DNA of 64,000 nt, taken from positions 124,001-188,000 of the forward strand of contig NZ_JAPWIJ010000005.1 of assembly GCF_027270735.1 (NCBI RefSeq), given 5' to 3'. The first letter of the stretch is position 1; every line of letters begins with the position of its first letter. Of the stretch, positions 53,668 to 62,313 are shown one piece after another. The notes beneath the pieces are model-generated. The model had not been told where the DNA came from. It ran no database searches and saw nothing but the letters and a program-made list of their open reading frames with translations. The position numbers were made by a program, and so were the translations under genes. The DNA is from Rhodococcus ruber (GTDB lineage Bacteria; Actinomycetota; Actinomycetes; Mycobacteriales; Mycobacteriaceae).

Positions 53668-54744
53668 TCAGATCGACAGTGTTTCTGCGGCTGCGCGGGC
53701 AGCGATCGGCACGATATCCGCGTAGGCACCAAGCCGGGGATCACTGGATTGGCCGGTCGAGGCTCGATTAGTCAACTGCTGCAATGCGATCGCGGTCTTC
53801 CACGAACCGAATGCTTCGTACCACGCAAGACGGGACACGTCGAAACCGGTTAATTGCGCGTATCGGTCTCGAAGGTGCGCTCTGGTCCACAAGCCCATGT
53901 TCTCCTGCCCCGGCCAGAGCGCCCGCGCGGCTTCACCGGCGTCACCGGCCTCCGGCCAATACGACAGAGCCGTCCCCAAATCGATCAGGGGGTCACCGAG
54001 GGTGGTCATATCCCAGTCGAAGACAGTAACGACCCGGGTGGGATCGGCGGGCCGGAACTGACAGTTGTCGAGCTTCAAGTCGCTGTGCACCAGCGACACC
54101 CGAACGGGATCAGGAATATCAGCGGCGAATCTCTCACCCAATTCATCCATCACAGGCACGTCATCGTTGGGTCGCGACGCTTCCCACCTCGCGCGCCACC
54201 CGCGCACCTGCCGTGCAGTGAACCCCTCAGGTCGGCCGAGACCGGTCAGCCCACATTTGGCAGGATCGACCAGGTGCAGGTCGGCCACCGCTCGAGCGAA
54301 CGCTTCGCTGACCGACGAGCCAGCCCCCAGGATAGTGCGCATCGGACCTGGTAACTCGTTCCGTATGACCGCTCCACCTCGGTACTCCGTGGTCAAGAAC
54401 GGCGCGCCGAGGACGGTCGTGTCTTCGCAGTACCCCAGGGCCCTGGGCGCGCGCGGGTACTCCTGCCAGAGGCGAGAGAGCACCCGGTATTCCCTACCCA
54501 TATCGTGGGCACCGGCAGGGATTTCTCCTCGGGGTGGGCGCCGGACAACGACGCGGGTCTCGCCGAGCACGACATGGAATGTCAGATTCGCCGAACCGTT
54601 GGGGAATTGATGCACTTCCATCGCTGCATCAGCGGGGACCTCGAGGATGCCGGACAGGTACTCCTTGAGATTATCCCAGTTCTGCTCGTCCCCTGGACGC
54701 ACGTCTGCGATCTCCGGGTCGTCGGCAATCTCATAGGTGCTCAC
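53668..54744 (-). CDS. APH-family phosphotransferase, probable hydroxyacyl-CoA kinase
   Basis: 358-residue kinase-like protein. ATP-site region LGETRVVVRRPPRGE, catalytic loop VSLVHSDLKLDNCQF and metal-binding VFDWDMTTLGDPLIDLGT are complete. It is the subgroup found fused to, or beside, ACAD10/11-type dehydrogenases, including LvaA of levulinate catabolism, not antibiotic resistance. GTG 54744 overlaps the upstream SDR stop by 4 bases. It should phosphorylate a hydroxyl on an acyl-CoA so that the neighbouring dehydrogenase-like enzyme can eliminate it. Confidence 0.82.
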   Translation of the reverse strand: MSTYEIADDPEIADVRPGDEQNWDNLKEYLSGILEVPADAAMEVHQFPNGSANLTFHVVLGETRVVVRRPPRGEIPAGAHDMGREYRVLSRLWQEYPRAPRALGYCEDTTVLGAPFLTTEYRGGAVIRNELPGPMRTILGAGSSVSEAFARAVADLHLVDPAKCGLTGLGRPEGFTARQVRGWRARWEASRPNDDVPVMDELGERFAADIPDPVRVSLVHSDLKLDNCQFRPADPTRVVTVFDWDMTTLGDPLIDLGTALSYWPEAGDAGEAARALWPGQENMGLWTRAHLRDRYAQLTGFDVSRLAWYEAFGSWKTAIALQQLTNRASTGQSSDPRLGAYADIVPIAARAAAETLSI

Positions 54745-55508
54745 TGGTAGCCTCCGTCGACGTTGAGCAGCGCGCCAGTGGTGAAACTTGATGCGGCACT
54801 GGCAAGGTAGAGGACCGTACCTGCGATTTCTCGCGGATCGCCCGCACGCTGCAGTGCAATTTTGTTCTTGGCGTCTGCCGCGAACGCGTCCATGTCCCAC
54901 GCGTTGCTGACATCGGTCAGAAACGGTCCTGCCACGATCGCATTGACCCGGACGTGCGGGCCATAGGCGCGCGCCATTCCCACGGTCAACGAATTGAGGC
55001 CAGCTTTGGCAGCGGCATATGGAACTTCGGCCGGTGTCGGACTGTTTGCAGAAGCGCTGCTGATATTGATGATCGACCCCGCGATTCCATCCGACAGCAT
55101 GCGTGCGGCAACGAGCGCGGACAAACGAAACGGACCCTTCAGGTTTACGTCGAACACTTTGTCGTACAGCTCTTCCGACATCGAGTCCAGAGACTCGTAC
55201 AGCGGTGACATCCCCGCGTTGTTGATCAACACATCGATTCGACCGAATTCTTCGTAAGCCGCCTCGACGAGCTGCCCGACATCGTCCCAATGACCGACAT
55301 GGCACCGAACCGGCAATGCCCGCACTCCGTAGTCACGAACGATCTCAGTCGCGAGTTGCTCACAGCTTTCGAGCTTCCTGCTCGCGATCACCACGTGGGC
55401 ACCCGCGGAAGCCAGAGCACGCACCGACTCGCGGCCGAGGCCGCGGCTGCCACCGGTCACGACCGCAACCTTGCCTGTAAGGCCGAACAAATTATCTTCC
55501 ATACCCAT
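54741..55508 (-). CDS. short-chain dehydrogenase/reductase
   Basis: 255-residue SDR: TGGSRGLGRE (18-27), NNAGMSP at about 93, Ser in NISSASANSP and YAAAK, ending FTTGALLNVDGGY. ATG 55508 (a second ATG two codons on). It is coupled by GTGA overlap to the phosphotransferase gene, so it probably produces or removes the hydroxyl handled by that kinase, for example reducing a keto-acyl-CoA to a hydroxyacyl-CoA as in levulinate catabolism. Direction inferred only from neighbours. Confidence 0.87.
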   Translation of the reverse strand: MGMEDNLFGLTGKVAVVTGGSRGLGRESVRALASAGAHVVIASRKLESCEQLATEIVRDYGVRALPVRCHVGHWDDVGQLVEAAYEEFGRIDVLINNAGMSPLYESLDSMSEELYDKVFDVNLKGPFRLSALVAARMLSDGIAGSIINISSASANSPTPAEVPYAAAKAGLNSLTVGMARAYGPHVRVNAIVAGPFLTDVSNAWDMDAFAADAKNKIALQRAGDPREIAGTVLYLASAASSFTTGALLNVDGGYQ

Positions 55509-55531
55509 TTGCCAATCCGCTTTCTTTGTCT

Positions 55532-55562
55532 CGGCCCCGCCGGCCCTGGCAGGTGGGGCCGG
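55532..55562 (-). terminator. GC-rich hairpin downstream of dehydrogenase gene
   Basis: CCGGCCC (55540-55546) pairs with GGGCCGG (55556-55562); an alternative CGGCCCC/GGGGCCG pairing uses 55532-55538 and 55555-55561. Located about 100 bases after the stop at 55661. Weak evidence. Confidence 0.35.
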
Positions 55563-55660
55563 TCACCTCGGACACCAGCTCGTCGAGCTGGATCGCGATA
55601 TGGAGGCCGCCCGCCTTCACGCCGTACCGACTACGTATACGCATTCGCAAACAGGCATGT

Positions 55661-56824
55661 TCAGTAACTCCTCGGCAGACCTAGCACGTGTTCGCTGATG
55701 TAGTTCAGAATCATTTCGTTGTTGAGCGGAGCCACGCGCAGAATGCGAATCATCGGCCACAGAGTGATGAGGTCGGTAGTGCGGTCGAACGCCGAACCAC
55801 CGTGAACCTGCATAGCCGCATCGATCGCGTCGTCGGCTGCCTCCGATGCGAGTAGCTTTGCCATGTTGGCGTGGTCGCCTGCCTCACCGCCTGCGTCGTA
55901 TGTTGCTGCTGCGCGGTACGTCATCACCCGTGCAGCTTCGAGACGTGCCCGTGCATGGGCCAAGGGATGCGCTACGGATTGATAGGACCCGATCGGCGGA
56001 CCCCACGGAGCCCGCTGCTTGACGAAATCGACTGCGCGAGTGAGGGCCAGGGACCCCAATCCCAGCGTCCAGGCCGAGATGACGATGCGCTCGGCATTGA
56101 GAGCCTCGAACATTCCACGCGCACCCTGACCTTCCACGCCGATAAGCGAATCAGCTGGGAGCGTCACATCGTCGAAATAGACAGTGAACTGGCGCTCTGG
56201 CGCGTGCCACTCGATATCCATAGCAGAAAGTGAAATGCCGGGAGTGTTCGAAGGAATCACGAAAAGGGATATTCCATCCGATTTTCGCTTCGCATCCACC
56301 GCCGCCGTGGTGCGCGCTACGACCAACATGTGATCAGCTTGGTCCGCGCCCGAGATGAAGACCTTCTGACCGTTCATCACATACGACCCGTCATCAGTCC
56401 GTCGCGCGAACGTTTTCATCGCAAAACTATTCGTACCCGCGTCTGGTTCCGTCATTGCGAACGAGAACAGCCGATCGGCGGTGAGCGACGGTACAACATG
56501 CTTCTCGATCTGGTCGGGGGTTCCGTTCTTGAGGATAGCCTGACGGGCAAACGAGGTCAGCGAGTACAGCATTGGAGGAAGTCCGGCTCGGCTCATCTCC
56601 TCCATCACGGCGGCTGTCGCAGTCACACCGCCGCCCGCGCCGCCGATGTCCTCCGGGATACCGAGCGCGAAAAGACCGGAGTCGGCCATGGCCTTGTACA
56701 GCTCAACCGGGGCCTCGTCGTTTGCTGCTTTTTCCAGGTAGTACGCGCGATCCCATTTGGCGGTCACGCCGGCAACGGCCTCCCGGATCGCCGCCAACAG
56801 GTCGGCAGTCTTATCCATGTTCAT
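55661..56824 (-). CDS. acyl-CoA dehydrogenase
   Basis: 387-residue dehydrogenase with FAMTEPDAGTNSFAMKT, GQKVFISGADQADHMLVVAR and the C-terminal QVHGGSAFDRTTDLITLWPMIRILRVAPLNNEMILNYISEHVLGLPRSY. The usual EIqRnI segment reads LNNEMILNY, a recognised variant. ATG 56824 with AGGAAAG upstream. Located 28 bases after the crotonase gene in the same direction; part of the unit that begins with the thiolase at 58784. Desaturates an acyl-CoA; chain type unknown. Confidence 0.9.
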   Translation of the reverse strand: MNMDKTADLLAAIREAVAGVTAKWDRAYYLEKAANDEAPVELYKAMADSGLFALGIPEDIGGAGGGVTATAAVMEEMSRAGLPPMLYSLTSFARQAILKNGTPDQIEKHVVPSLTADRLFSFAMTEPDAGTNSFAMKTFARRTDDGSYVMNGQKVFISGADQADHMLVVARTTAAVDAKRKSDGISLFVIPSNTPGISLSAMDIEWHAPERQFTVYFDDVTLPADSLIGVEGQGARGMFEALNAERIVISAWTLGLGSLALTRAVDFVKQRAPWGPPIGSYQSVAHPLAHARARLEAARVMTYRAAATYDAGGEAGDHANMAKLLASEAADDAIDAAMQVHGGSAFDRTTDLITLWPMIRILRVAPLNNEMILNYISEHVLGLPRSY

Positions 56825-56852
56825 CGAGTTGACTTTCCTCTAGGCTTACGTC

Positions 56853-57620
56853 TCATCGTCCAACGAAACGCGGAATACGTTTCTCCACAAACGCTTTCGG
56901 ACCCTCAGCGGCGTCGGCACTGCGTAGCACCCTCGTGTTGAGTGCGTGCTCAATGACAAATGCATCGGTCAGTGCGAGACCGCGAACTGCGGCTTCCTTA
57001 GCGGTCTGAACTGCAACCGGACCATTGGCTGCGATCCGCTCTGCAATCTCGAACGCCCTGTTCAAGACGTCTTGCGGCGCGGTGACTTCGTTGATCAGAC
57101 CGACCTCGAATGCTCGGGCCGAGGTGATCTGATCGCCTGTGAGAAGTAGCTGCATCGCCACAGCCCAGGGGATTTGGCGCGGCAACCTGGCATGACTGCC
57201 CGCGCCAGGGATCAACCCCCATCGCACTTCACCGAGCCCGAACCGAGCGTCCTCGGAAGCAATCCGAAGGTCGGTCCCGAGCATGATCTCCAGTCCGCCG
57301 CCGATGCACACGCCACGCACCGCCGCGACAACCGGCTTGAACAGATCACTGAAGAAACGACGAGTTGGATCCGGGTTCACGACATCGTGCCCGGCCTCGA
57401 CCGTCGCGGGCAGCAACGTCGCCAGGTCGCCGCCCGCCGAGAATGCCCGTTCGCCCGCACCGGTGACGACAACACAACGAACGCTGTCGTCTTGTCGGAC
57501 CACGGAGGTCAGTCGATCGAGTTCCCACACCATCTCGAGTGTGAACGCATTCAACTTGGCCGGTCGGTTCAATGTGATAAGCGCGACACCACCACGTTGC
57601 TCGTACTCTACTTCGGACAT
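56853..57620 (-). CDS. enoyl-CoA hydratase/isomerase
   Basis: 255-residue crotonase: oxyanion hole ERAFSAGGDLATL, GVCIGGGLEIMLGTDLRIAS, first Glu in FGLGEVRWGLIPGAG; the second catalytic position is Gln (VAMQLLLTG), so hydratase activity may be altered. C-terminal FVEKRIPRFVGR is family-typical. ATG 57620. Between thiolase (21-base gap) and acyl-CoA dehydrogenase genes, so part of a beta-oxidation set. Confidence 0.88.
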   Translation of the reverse strand: MSEVEYEQRGGVALITLNRPAKLNAFTLEMVWELDRLTSVVRQDDSVRCVVVTGAGERAFSAGGDLATLLPATVEAGHDVVNPDPTRRFFSDLFKPVVAAVRGVCIGGGLEIMLGTDLRIASEDARFGLGEVRWGLIPGAGSHARLPRQIPWAVAMQLLLTGDQITSARAFEVGLINEVTAPQDVLNRAFEIAERIAANGPVAVQTAKEAAVRGLALTDAFVIEHALNTRVLRSADAAEGPKAFVEKRIPRFVGR

Positions 57621-57641
57621 TCTGCGCCTCTCAGCAATTGA

Positions 57642-58784
57642 TCAAATCAATTCGACAACAGTCGCGTTGGCCATGCCGCCGCCCTCGCACATCGTTTGCA
57701 AACCGAATCGAATACCGTCTCGCCGCATTCGATGAATGAGAGTGGCCATGAGGCGAGTGCCCGAACACCCGATAGGGTGTCCGAGCGCTATCGCTCCCCC
57801 GTCGGAGTTCACAATCGTTCCGTCGGCACCGGTTTCGGCCAGCCACGCGAGTACAACAGATGCGAACGCCTCATTGACCTCGAACGTCCCGATATCAGAG
57901 AGATCGAGTCCGGCTTTCCGCAGGACTTTTGCAGTCGCGGGAATTGGCCCGGTCAGCATTGTCACTGGGTCGTCTGCAACTACGACAGCGGTGTGAATTC
58001 GCGCCAACGGCACCAAACCCAGCTTCGCCGCCTTCTCGGATGTCATCAACAGCAGAGCAGATGCCCCGTCACTGATCTGCGATGCATTCCCCGCTGTGAT
58101 GTCGCCGCCTTCCCGAAAGGCAGGTCGCAATTCGGCGAGGGACTGCACGGAGCTTCCCCGCCGTATACCGCCGTCCATGGCCACTGACGTGCCATCCCCG
58201 AGTGGTACAGCATGGATTTGCGAGTCGAACGCGCCACCGTCCTGCGCCGCAGCAGCTCGAATGTGGGATTCGGCCGAGTACTCGTCGAGCTGAGTGCGGG
58301 AAAGATTCCACCGGTCCACGAGCGTCTGAGCGCTGGAACCCTGGTCCGGAAAAGCTCCGTAACGCCGTTTGCCCAACTTCCCGAACGGCGACCCGGAGGC
58401 CATGGACGAACCCATAGGAACACGCGACATGGACTCGACGCCGCCGGCCACCGCGACCTCGTACTGGCCCGAGATCACGCAGGCCGCAGCAAAGTGAACC
58501 GCTTGCTGCGATGAGCCGCATTGACGGTCGATGGTCGTGGCTGGAACCGACTCGGGCCACCCTGCCCCCAAGACCGCGTTGCGCCCGATATTGAAAGACT
58601 GATCGCCGATTTGTGCCCCGCACCCCCAGATGACGTCGTCGACCACCGCGGGGTCGATCCCGGTGCGCTGCTCCAACCCCTGCAGCACGACCGATGACAA
58701 ATCAGACGGGTGCACATCCGACAGGGATTTTCCACGGCGCCCGATAGGCGTCCGGATTGCCTCTACAACCACTGCATCTCGCAT
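57642..58784 (-). CDS. acetyl-CoA acetyltransferase (thiolase)
   Basis: 380-residue classical thiolase with all catalytic residues: nucleophile in IDRQCGSSQQAVHFAA, His in EVNEAFASV followed by GGAIALGHPIGCSG, and the C-terminal acid/base Cys in TMCEGGGMANA. It cleaves 3-ketoacyl-CoA to acetyl-CoA and a shortened acyl-CoA. ATG 58784, 117 bases from the divergent RibBA gene. It is the only fully classical degradative thiolase in the region and heads the operon running leftwards. Confidence 0.92.
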   Translation of the reverse strand: MRDAVVVEAIRTPIGRRGKSLSDVHPSDLSSVVLQGLEQRTGIDPAVVDDVIWGCGAQIGDQSFNIGRNAVLGAGWPESVPATTIDRQCGSSQQAVHFAAACVISGQYEVAVAGGVESMSRVPMGSSMASGSPFGKLGKRRYGAFPDQGSSAQTLVDRWNLSRTQLDEYSAESHIRAAAAQDGGAFDSQIHAVPLGDGTSVAMDGGIRRGSSVQSLAELRPAFREGGDITAGNASQISDGASALLLMTSEKAAKLGLVPLARIHTAVVVADDPVTMLTGPIPATAKVLRKAGLDLSDIGTFEVNEAFASVVLAWLAETGADGTIVNSDGGAIALGHPIGCSGTRLMATLIHRMRRDGIRFGLQTMCEGGGMANATVVELI

Positions 58785-58901
58785 CCAGACGACCAACCTC
58801 TCGAATGACACTTCGCTACTTACTGACGCAATGTTAGCATTAGCACTCGATGATATGAAAGTGGCCAGTGTCACCGAACGGCCCGGTTCAGGAGGCGAAC
58901 G

Positions 58902-60185
58902 ATGTTCGACAACGCGACAACGGATGCACATACGAGCGAGGACCAGCAGCGGTCGGATGCACCCGAGATCGCCGACGCTCGCGTCGAACGCGCGCTGAGC
59001 GAGTTACGTTTGGGCAGAATGGTTTTGGTCGTCGACGACGAAGACCGAGAAGATGAAGGAGACCTCATCGTCCCAGCGCAATTCGCCAGTCCGCGCGCGG
59101 TGGCGTTCATGATCAGACACACGAGCGGGATCCTGTGCGCCGCAATGACCGAGCAGCGCGCCGACGAGCTGCACCTTCCTCTGATGACCGACAACAGTGA
59201 CGATCCACGGGGAACTGCCTTCACCATCTCTGTCGACCTCAAAGGTGTCACTACGACCGGCGTCTCCGCGGCCGACAGAGCTGCAACTGCCCGCGCATTG
59301 ACAGATCCGGCAACCCGCGCCGAGGACTTGTCTCGCCCCGGCCACGTGTTTCCACTGAGGGCGCGCGCGGGGGGCGTATTGCAACGAGCGGGGCACACCG
59401 AAAGCGCAGTCGACCTATGCACACTTGCAGATCTCGAACCTGTGGCGCTCATCGGTGAGATCACAAATGACGAGGGCGAAATGGCCCGACGACCAGAGCT
59501 GAGGCAATTCGCGAGCGAACACGGTCTCACCATGCTGTCGGTCGCCGACCTCGTTCGATATCGCCGAGCACGAGCATCGGTGGTCGAACGCATCGCATCC
59601 GGACGAGTACCTACCGACGCCGGTCAGTTCACTGCCGCATGTTTCCGTTCGGTGATCGACGGCTGCGAACACGTTGCGTTCGTACTCGGCGACGTGGCCG
59701 GTGCCACCGAGCCAGTTCTCACCAGAGTGCACTCCGAGTGCCTCACCGGAGATGTCTTCGGGAGCCGCCGTTGCGATTGCGGCGAACAGTTGGACGCAGC
59801 GATGCGCCTGATCGGACAGGCAGGATGCGGAGTCGTCGTCTACCTGCGAGGCCACGAAGGCCGCGGAATCGGCCTCGCACACAAGCTTCGTGCGTATCAA
59901 TTGCAGGATGCCGGTATGGACACATTACAAGCGAACGAAGCACAAGGCTTACCCGTGGACAGCCGCGAATATGGAGTCGGTGCCGAAATCCTCCGCTCGC
60001 TCGACGTCCGAAAGATACGACTGATGACCAACAACCCAGCCAAGTTTCGGGGCCTGTCGGGACACGGAATCGAGATCGTGAATCGGCTTCCGTTGGTCGT
60101 TCAACCCAACCCGGAGAATCAGAAGTACCTAGATACCAAACGAATTCGGTTGCAGCACGCTCTTTCTCCCGAACGCGCCTCCTGA
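58902..60185 (+). CDS. ribBA: RibBA-like bifunctional riboflavin enzyme
   Basis: 427-residue fusion of 3,4-dihydroxy-2-butanone-4-phosphate synthase (about 28-225; DDEDREDEGDLIVPA, RAGHTESAVDL) and GTP cyclohydrolase II (about 230-425; zinc ligands in HSECLTGDVFGSRRCDCGEQ, then LRGHEGRGIGL). Both make riboflavin precursors from ribulose-5-phosphate and GTP in the cytosol. ATG 58902 with AGGAGG upstream. It lies in a catabolic cluster full of flavin enzymes, not with other rib genes, so it is probably an extra copy boosting flavin supply. No FMN riboswitch pattern is visible before it. Confidence 0.9.
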   Translation: MFDNATTDAHTSEDQQRSDAPEIADARVERALSELRLGRMVLVVDDEDREDEGDLIVPAQFASPRAVAFMIRHTSGILCAAMTEQRADELHLPLMTDNSDDPRGTAFTISVDLKGVTTTGVSAADRAATARALTDPATRAEDLSRPGHVFPLRARAGGVLQRAGHTESAVDLCTLADLEPVALIGEITNDEGEMARRPELRQFASEHGLTMLSVADLVRYRRARASVVERIASGRVPTDAGQFTAACFRSVIDGCEHVAFVLGDVAGATEPVLTRVHSECLTGDVFGSRRCDCGEQLDAAMRLIGQAGCGVVVYLRGHEGRGIGLAHKLRAYQLQDAGMDTLQANEAQGLPVDSREYGVGAEILRSLDVRKIRLMTNNPAKFRGLSGHGIEIVNRLPLVVQPNPENQKYLDTKRIRLQHALSPERAS

Positions 60186-60279
60186 CCTCTTGGGTCTTTC
60201 CTGGTCATCAACCCAATCACCACAACCGAACGTCCAAGTTCCGCGATCGAATGGAACGCGGCAACAGATCGAGGCAGAC

Positions 60280-61230
60280 ATGGAAAACTTGTCGGAGACA
60301 TTCTCAGTTCAGGTCACCAAGCGGCGAACAGTCGCCGAAGACGTCGTGGAAATCTCACTTGGATGGAGCTGTGCGTCACCGCCGTCCTGGGGTCCGGGTG
60401 CCCATATTGATGTAATTCTTCCGTCGGGCGCTATCCGTCAGTACTCCTTGTGCAATAAGACTGGGCACAACGAGTTCGTGATCGCCGTCTTGAAGGAGCT
60501 TGGCGGACGTGGCGGCTCCCTCGAGGTTCATTCGGCACTGGTAGTCGGAACATGGGTGCATGTGCGAGGTCCACGCAATCACTTCGTATTGAATCCTGCG
60601 CCTAGTTATTTGTTCTTGGCCGGCGGAATCGGGATCACGCCGATCATGTCCATGGCGCTCGACGCATCCGAACGCAGAATTCCCTGGTCACTCGTGTACG
60701 GAGGGAGAACCCGGTCCTCGATGGCATATGTCGAATACCTCACGTCGATGGCAGACGGCCGAGTGTCGTTGGTCCCTCAGGACGAGGAAGGCCACCCCGA
60801 CTTCGTAACCCCAATGCAAGAGCTGCCACCAGGTGGACTGGTGTACGCATGTGGGCCTGAACCGATGTTGGCGGCGACCGAGGCTGCTGCCTCGGCAATC
60901 TTCCCTCAAGGAAGCCTGCATCTCGAACGTTTCGGAGCGAAAGAAGGTGGGGTCACCGTCGTCGGTGATCGATTCGACGTTGAACTTGCACGCAGTGGTT
61001 GCACCCTCACGGTCGGCCCGAACGACAGGCTGATCGACGTGGTGAGAACCGTTGCCGAAGTGCCATTTTCCTGCGAGGAAGGGTACTGCGGATCGTGTGA
61101 AACCAGGGTCGTGAGCGGCACTCCGGACCATCGGGACCAGGTCCTCAATGACGACGAACACGAGAGCAACGAGACCATGATGCTCTGCGTCGGCCGCAGC
61201 CTGTCGAGAACATTGGTACTCGACTTGTGA
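60280..61230 (+). CDS. FMN/2Fe-2S oxygenase reductase (PDR type)
   Basis: 316-residue fused reductase with the same layout as the gene at 1322-2293: flavin barrel with RQYSLC, NAD domain with AGGIGITPIMSMA, and a C-terminal 2Fe-2S domain (SCEEGYCGSCETRV plus a late Cys in MMLCVGRS). ATG 60280 has GAGG close upstream. No Rieske oxygenase gene is in this cluster; the P450 at 38976 or an oxygenase encoded elsewhere may be the electron acceptor (inference). Between RibBA and TetR genes on the same strand. Confidence 0.88.
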   Translation: MENLSETFSVQVTKRRTVAEDVVEISLGWSCASPPSWGPGAHIDVILPSGAIRQYSLCNKTGHNEFVIAVLKELGGRGGSLEVHSALVVGTWVHVRGPRNHFVLNPAPSYLFLAGGIGITPIMSMALDASERRIPWSLVYGGRTRSSMAYVEYLTSMADGRVSLVPQDEEGHPDFVTPMQELPPGGLVYACGPEPMLAATEAAASAIFPQGSLHLERFGAKEGGVTVVGDRFDVELARSGCTLTVGPNDRLIDVVRTVAEVPFSCEEGYCGSCETRVVSGTPDHRDQVLNDDEHESNETMMLCVGRSLSRTLVLDL

Positions 61231-61373
61231 GTGGGCCCAACAGCGCCCCGGTGCGGTCGTCGACTGCTGGCCGCTCCGAACGCTCCTCCCCTCAACTGCG
61301 GTTGACTGAGCGCCAGACAATTGACTCTAGTAATGTCCTTGACTAAGTGATAGCCAGAATCGAAGGGGGATCA

Positions 61374-62039
61374 GTGCCTGCCAACGCTAGCGAAGCTGCT
61401 CCAACAGCAAGCCGTGACCGTAAGCGCCCCAACATCCGCGAACGGCAGCGCAACCTGACTCGTGAAGCGCTCCTGTCAGGTGCAGCCGAGGCATTCGCAG
61501 AGTCCGGCTACAATGCTGTGACCATAGAGGATATTGCGTTGAGGGCCGGCACGAGCCGCGGCACATTTTATCTATACTTCACAAAAGGCCAAATTCTTGC
61601 GGAACTCATACTTCGCGTGTTCTCCGAGGAAATCGGCGGCACCTCCGAAACGGCCCTCCTGCCCGACTTGAAGCTCGCCGAACCCTACGACGTCGACTCG
61701 CTCATGAAGTGGCTACGTGAGTACGTCGAGACGTGGGAACGAAACAGCAGTTTGGTTCGCGCATGGATGGAGGGTGAGGTCAGCGACCCCGAGGTTCAAG
61801 AGTTGACGAAGATGCGCGTCGCAAGGGCCGTGGAACTGTGGAGCGAGATTCTCCTGGCAAGGCGGAAAACGAGAAGGAAAGCCGACAAGGAATCCGCTCG
61901 AGCTCACGCCGTGTTGTTGGACCTGCAACTTCAGTATTTTTGCTTCTACGTCGTGGTGCGCAGGCTCGATACAACCGTCGAAGCCGGACTTCGCGCGCTC
62001 GCAGAGCAGTGGCATGCGGTAATTCACAGTCAGGCGTAG
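61374..62039 (+). CDS. TetR family transcriptional regulator
   Basis: 221-residue TetR protein. The helix-turn-helix is VTIEDIALRAGTSRGTFYLYFTKGQ near residues 48-72, after an Arg-rich arm. The ligand domain resembles the actinobacterial type that senses acyl-CoA or aromatic compounds, without firm assignment. Start chosen as GTG 61374, preceded by AAGGGGG; a GTG at 61347 is an alternative. It closes the catabolic region on the right, mirrored by the TetR gene at 21627 on the left. Confidence 0.85.
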   Translation: MPANASEAAPTASRDRKRPNIRERQRNLTREALLSGAAEAFAESGYNAVTIEDIALRAGTSRGTFYLYFTKGQILAELILRVFSEEIGGTSETALLPDLKLAEPYDVDSLMKWLREYVETWERNSSLVRAWMEGEVSDPEVQELTKMRVARAVELWSEILLARRKTRRKADKESARAHAVLLDLQLQYFCFYVVVRRLDTTVEAGLRALAEQWHAVIHSQA

Positions 62040-62313
62040 GTACACGCGCCACGTCTGCCGACACCGAGAACCGTTCACGCGTCTGCACACGATATGGGCA
62101 GGCTTCGGTCAGTTGCGCGTCACCGAAACGGGCATGCCGGTATCTGTTGAACTTCTCGGGCAAAACGTTCACACCCGGTCCCCGCACACTGCATCATCGA
62201 AGGGTGCAACATGAAGGTGGTGCGTTAGTGGAGAACCGCGCTTACGCACGCGATCGTTCAGGGCGATTCTGCCGGGCAGTTCGGCCGCACCTAAGCGCTA
62301 CGGTGTCTTCGCG

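Noticed and set aside
53668..54744. Aminoglycoside resistance kinase
   Set aside because: Family name only; the subgroup and the coupling to SDR and ACAD genes point to acyl-CoA metabolism.
58785..58901. FMN riboswitch before RibBA
   Set aside because: Only 117 bases are available and none of the conserved RFN-element stems is visible.
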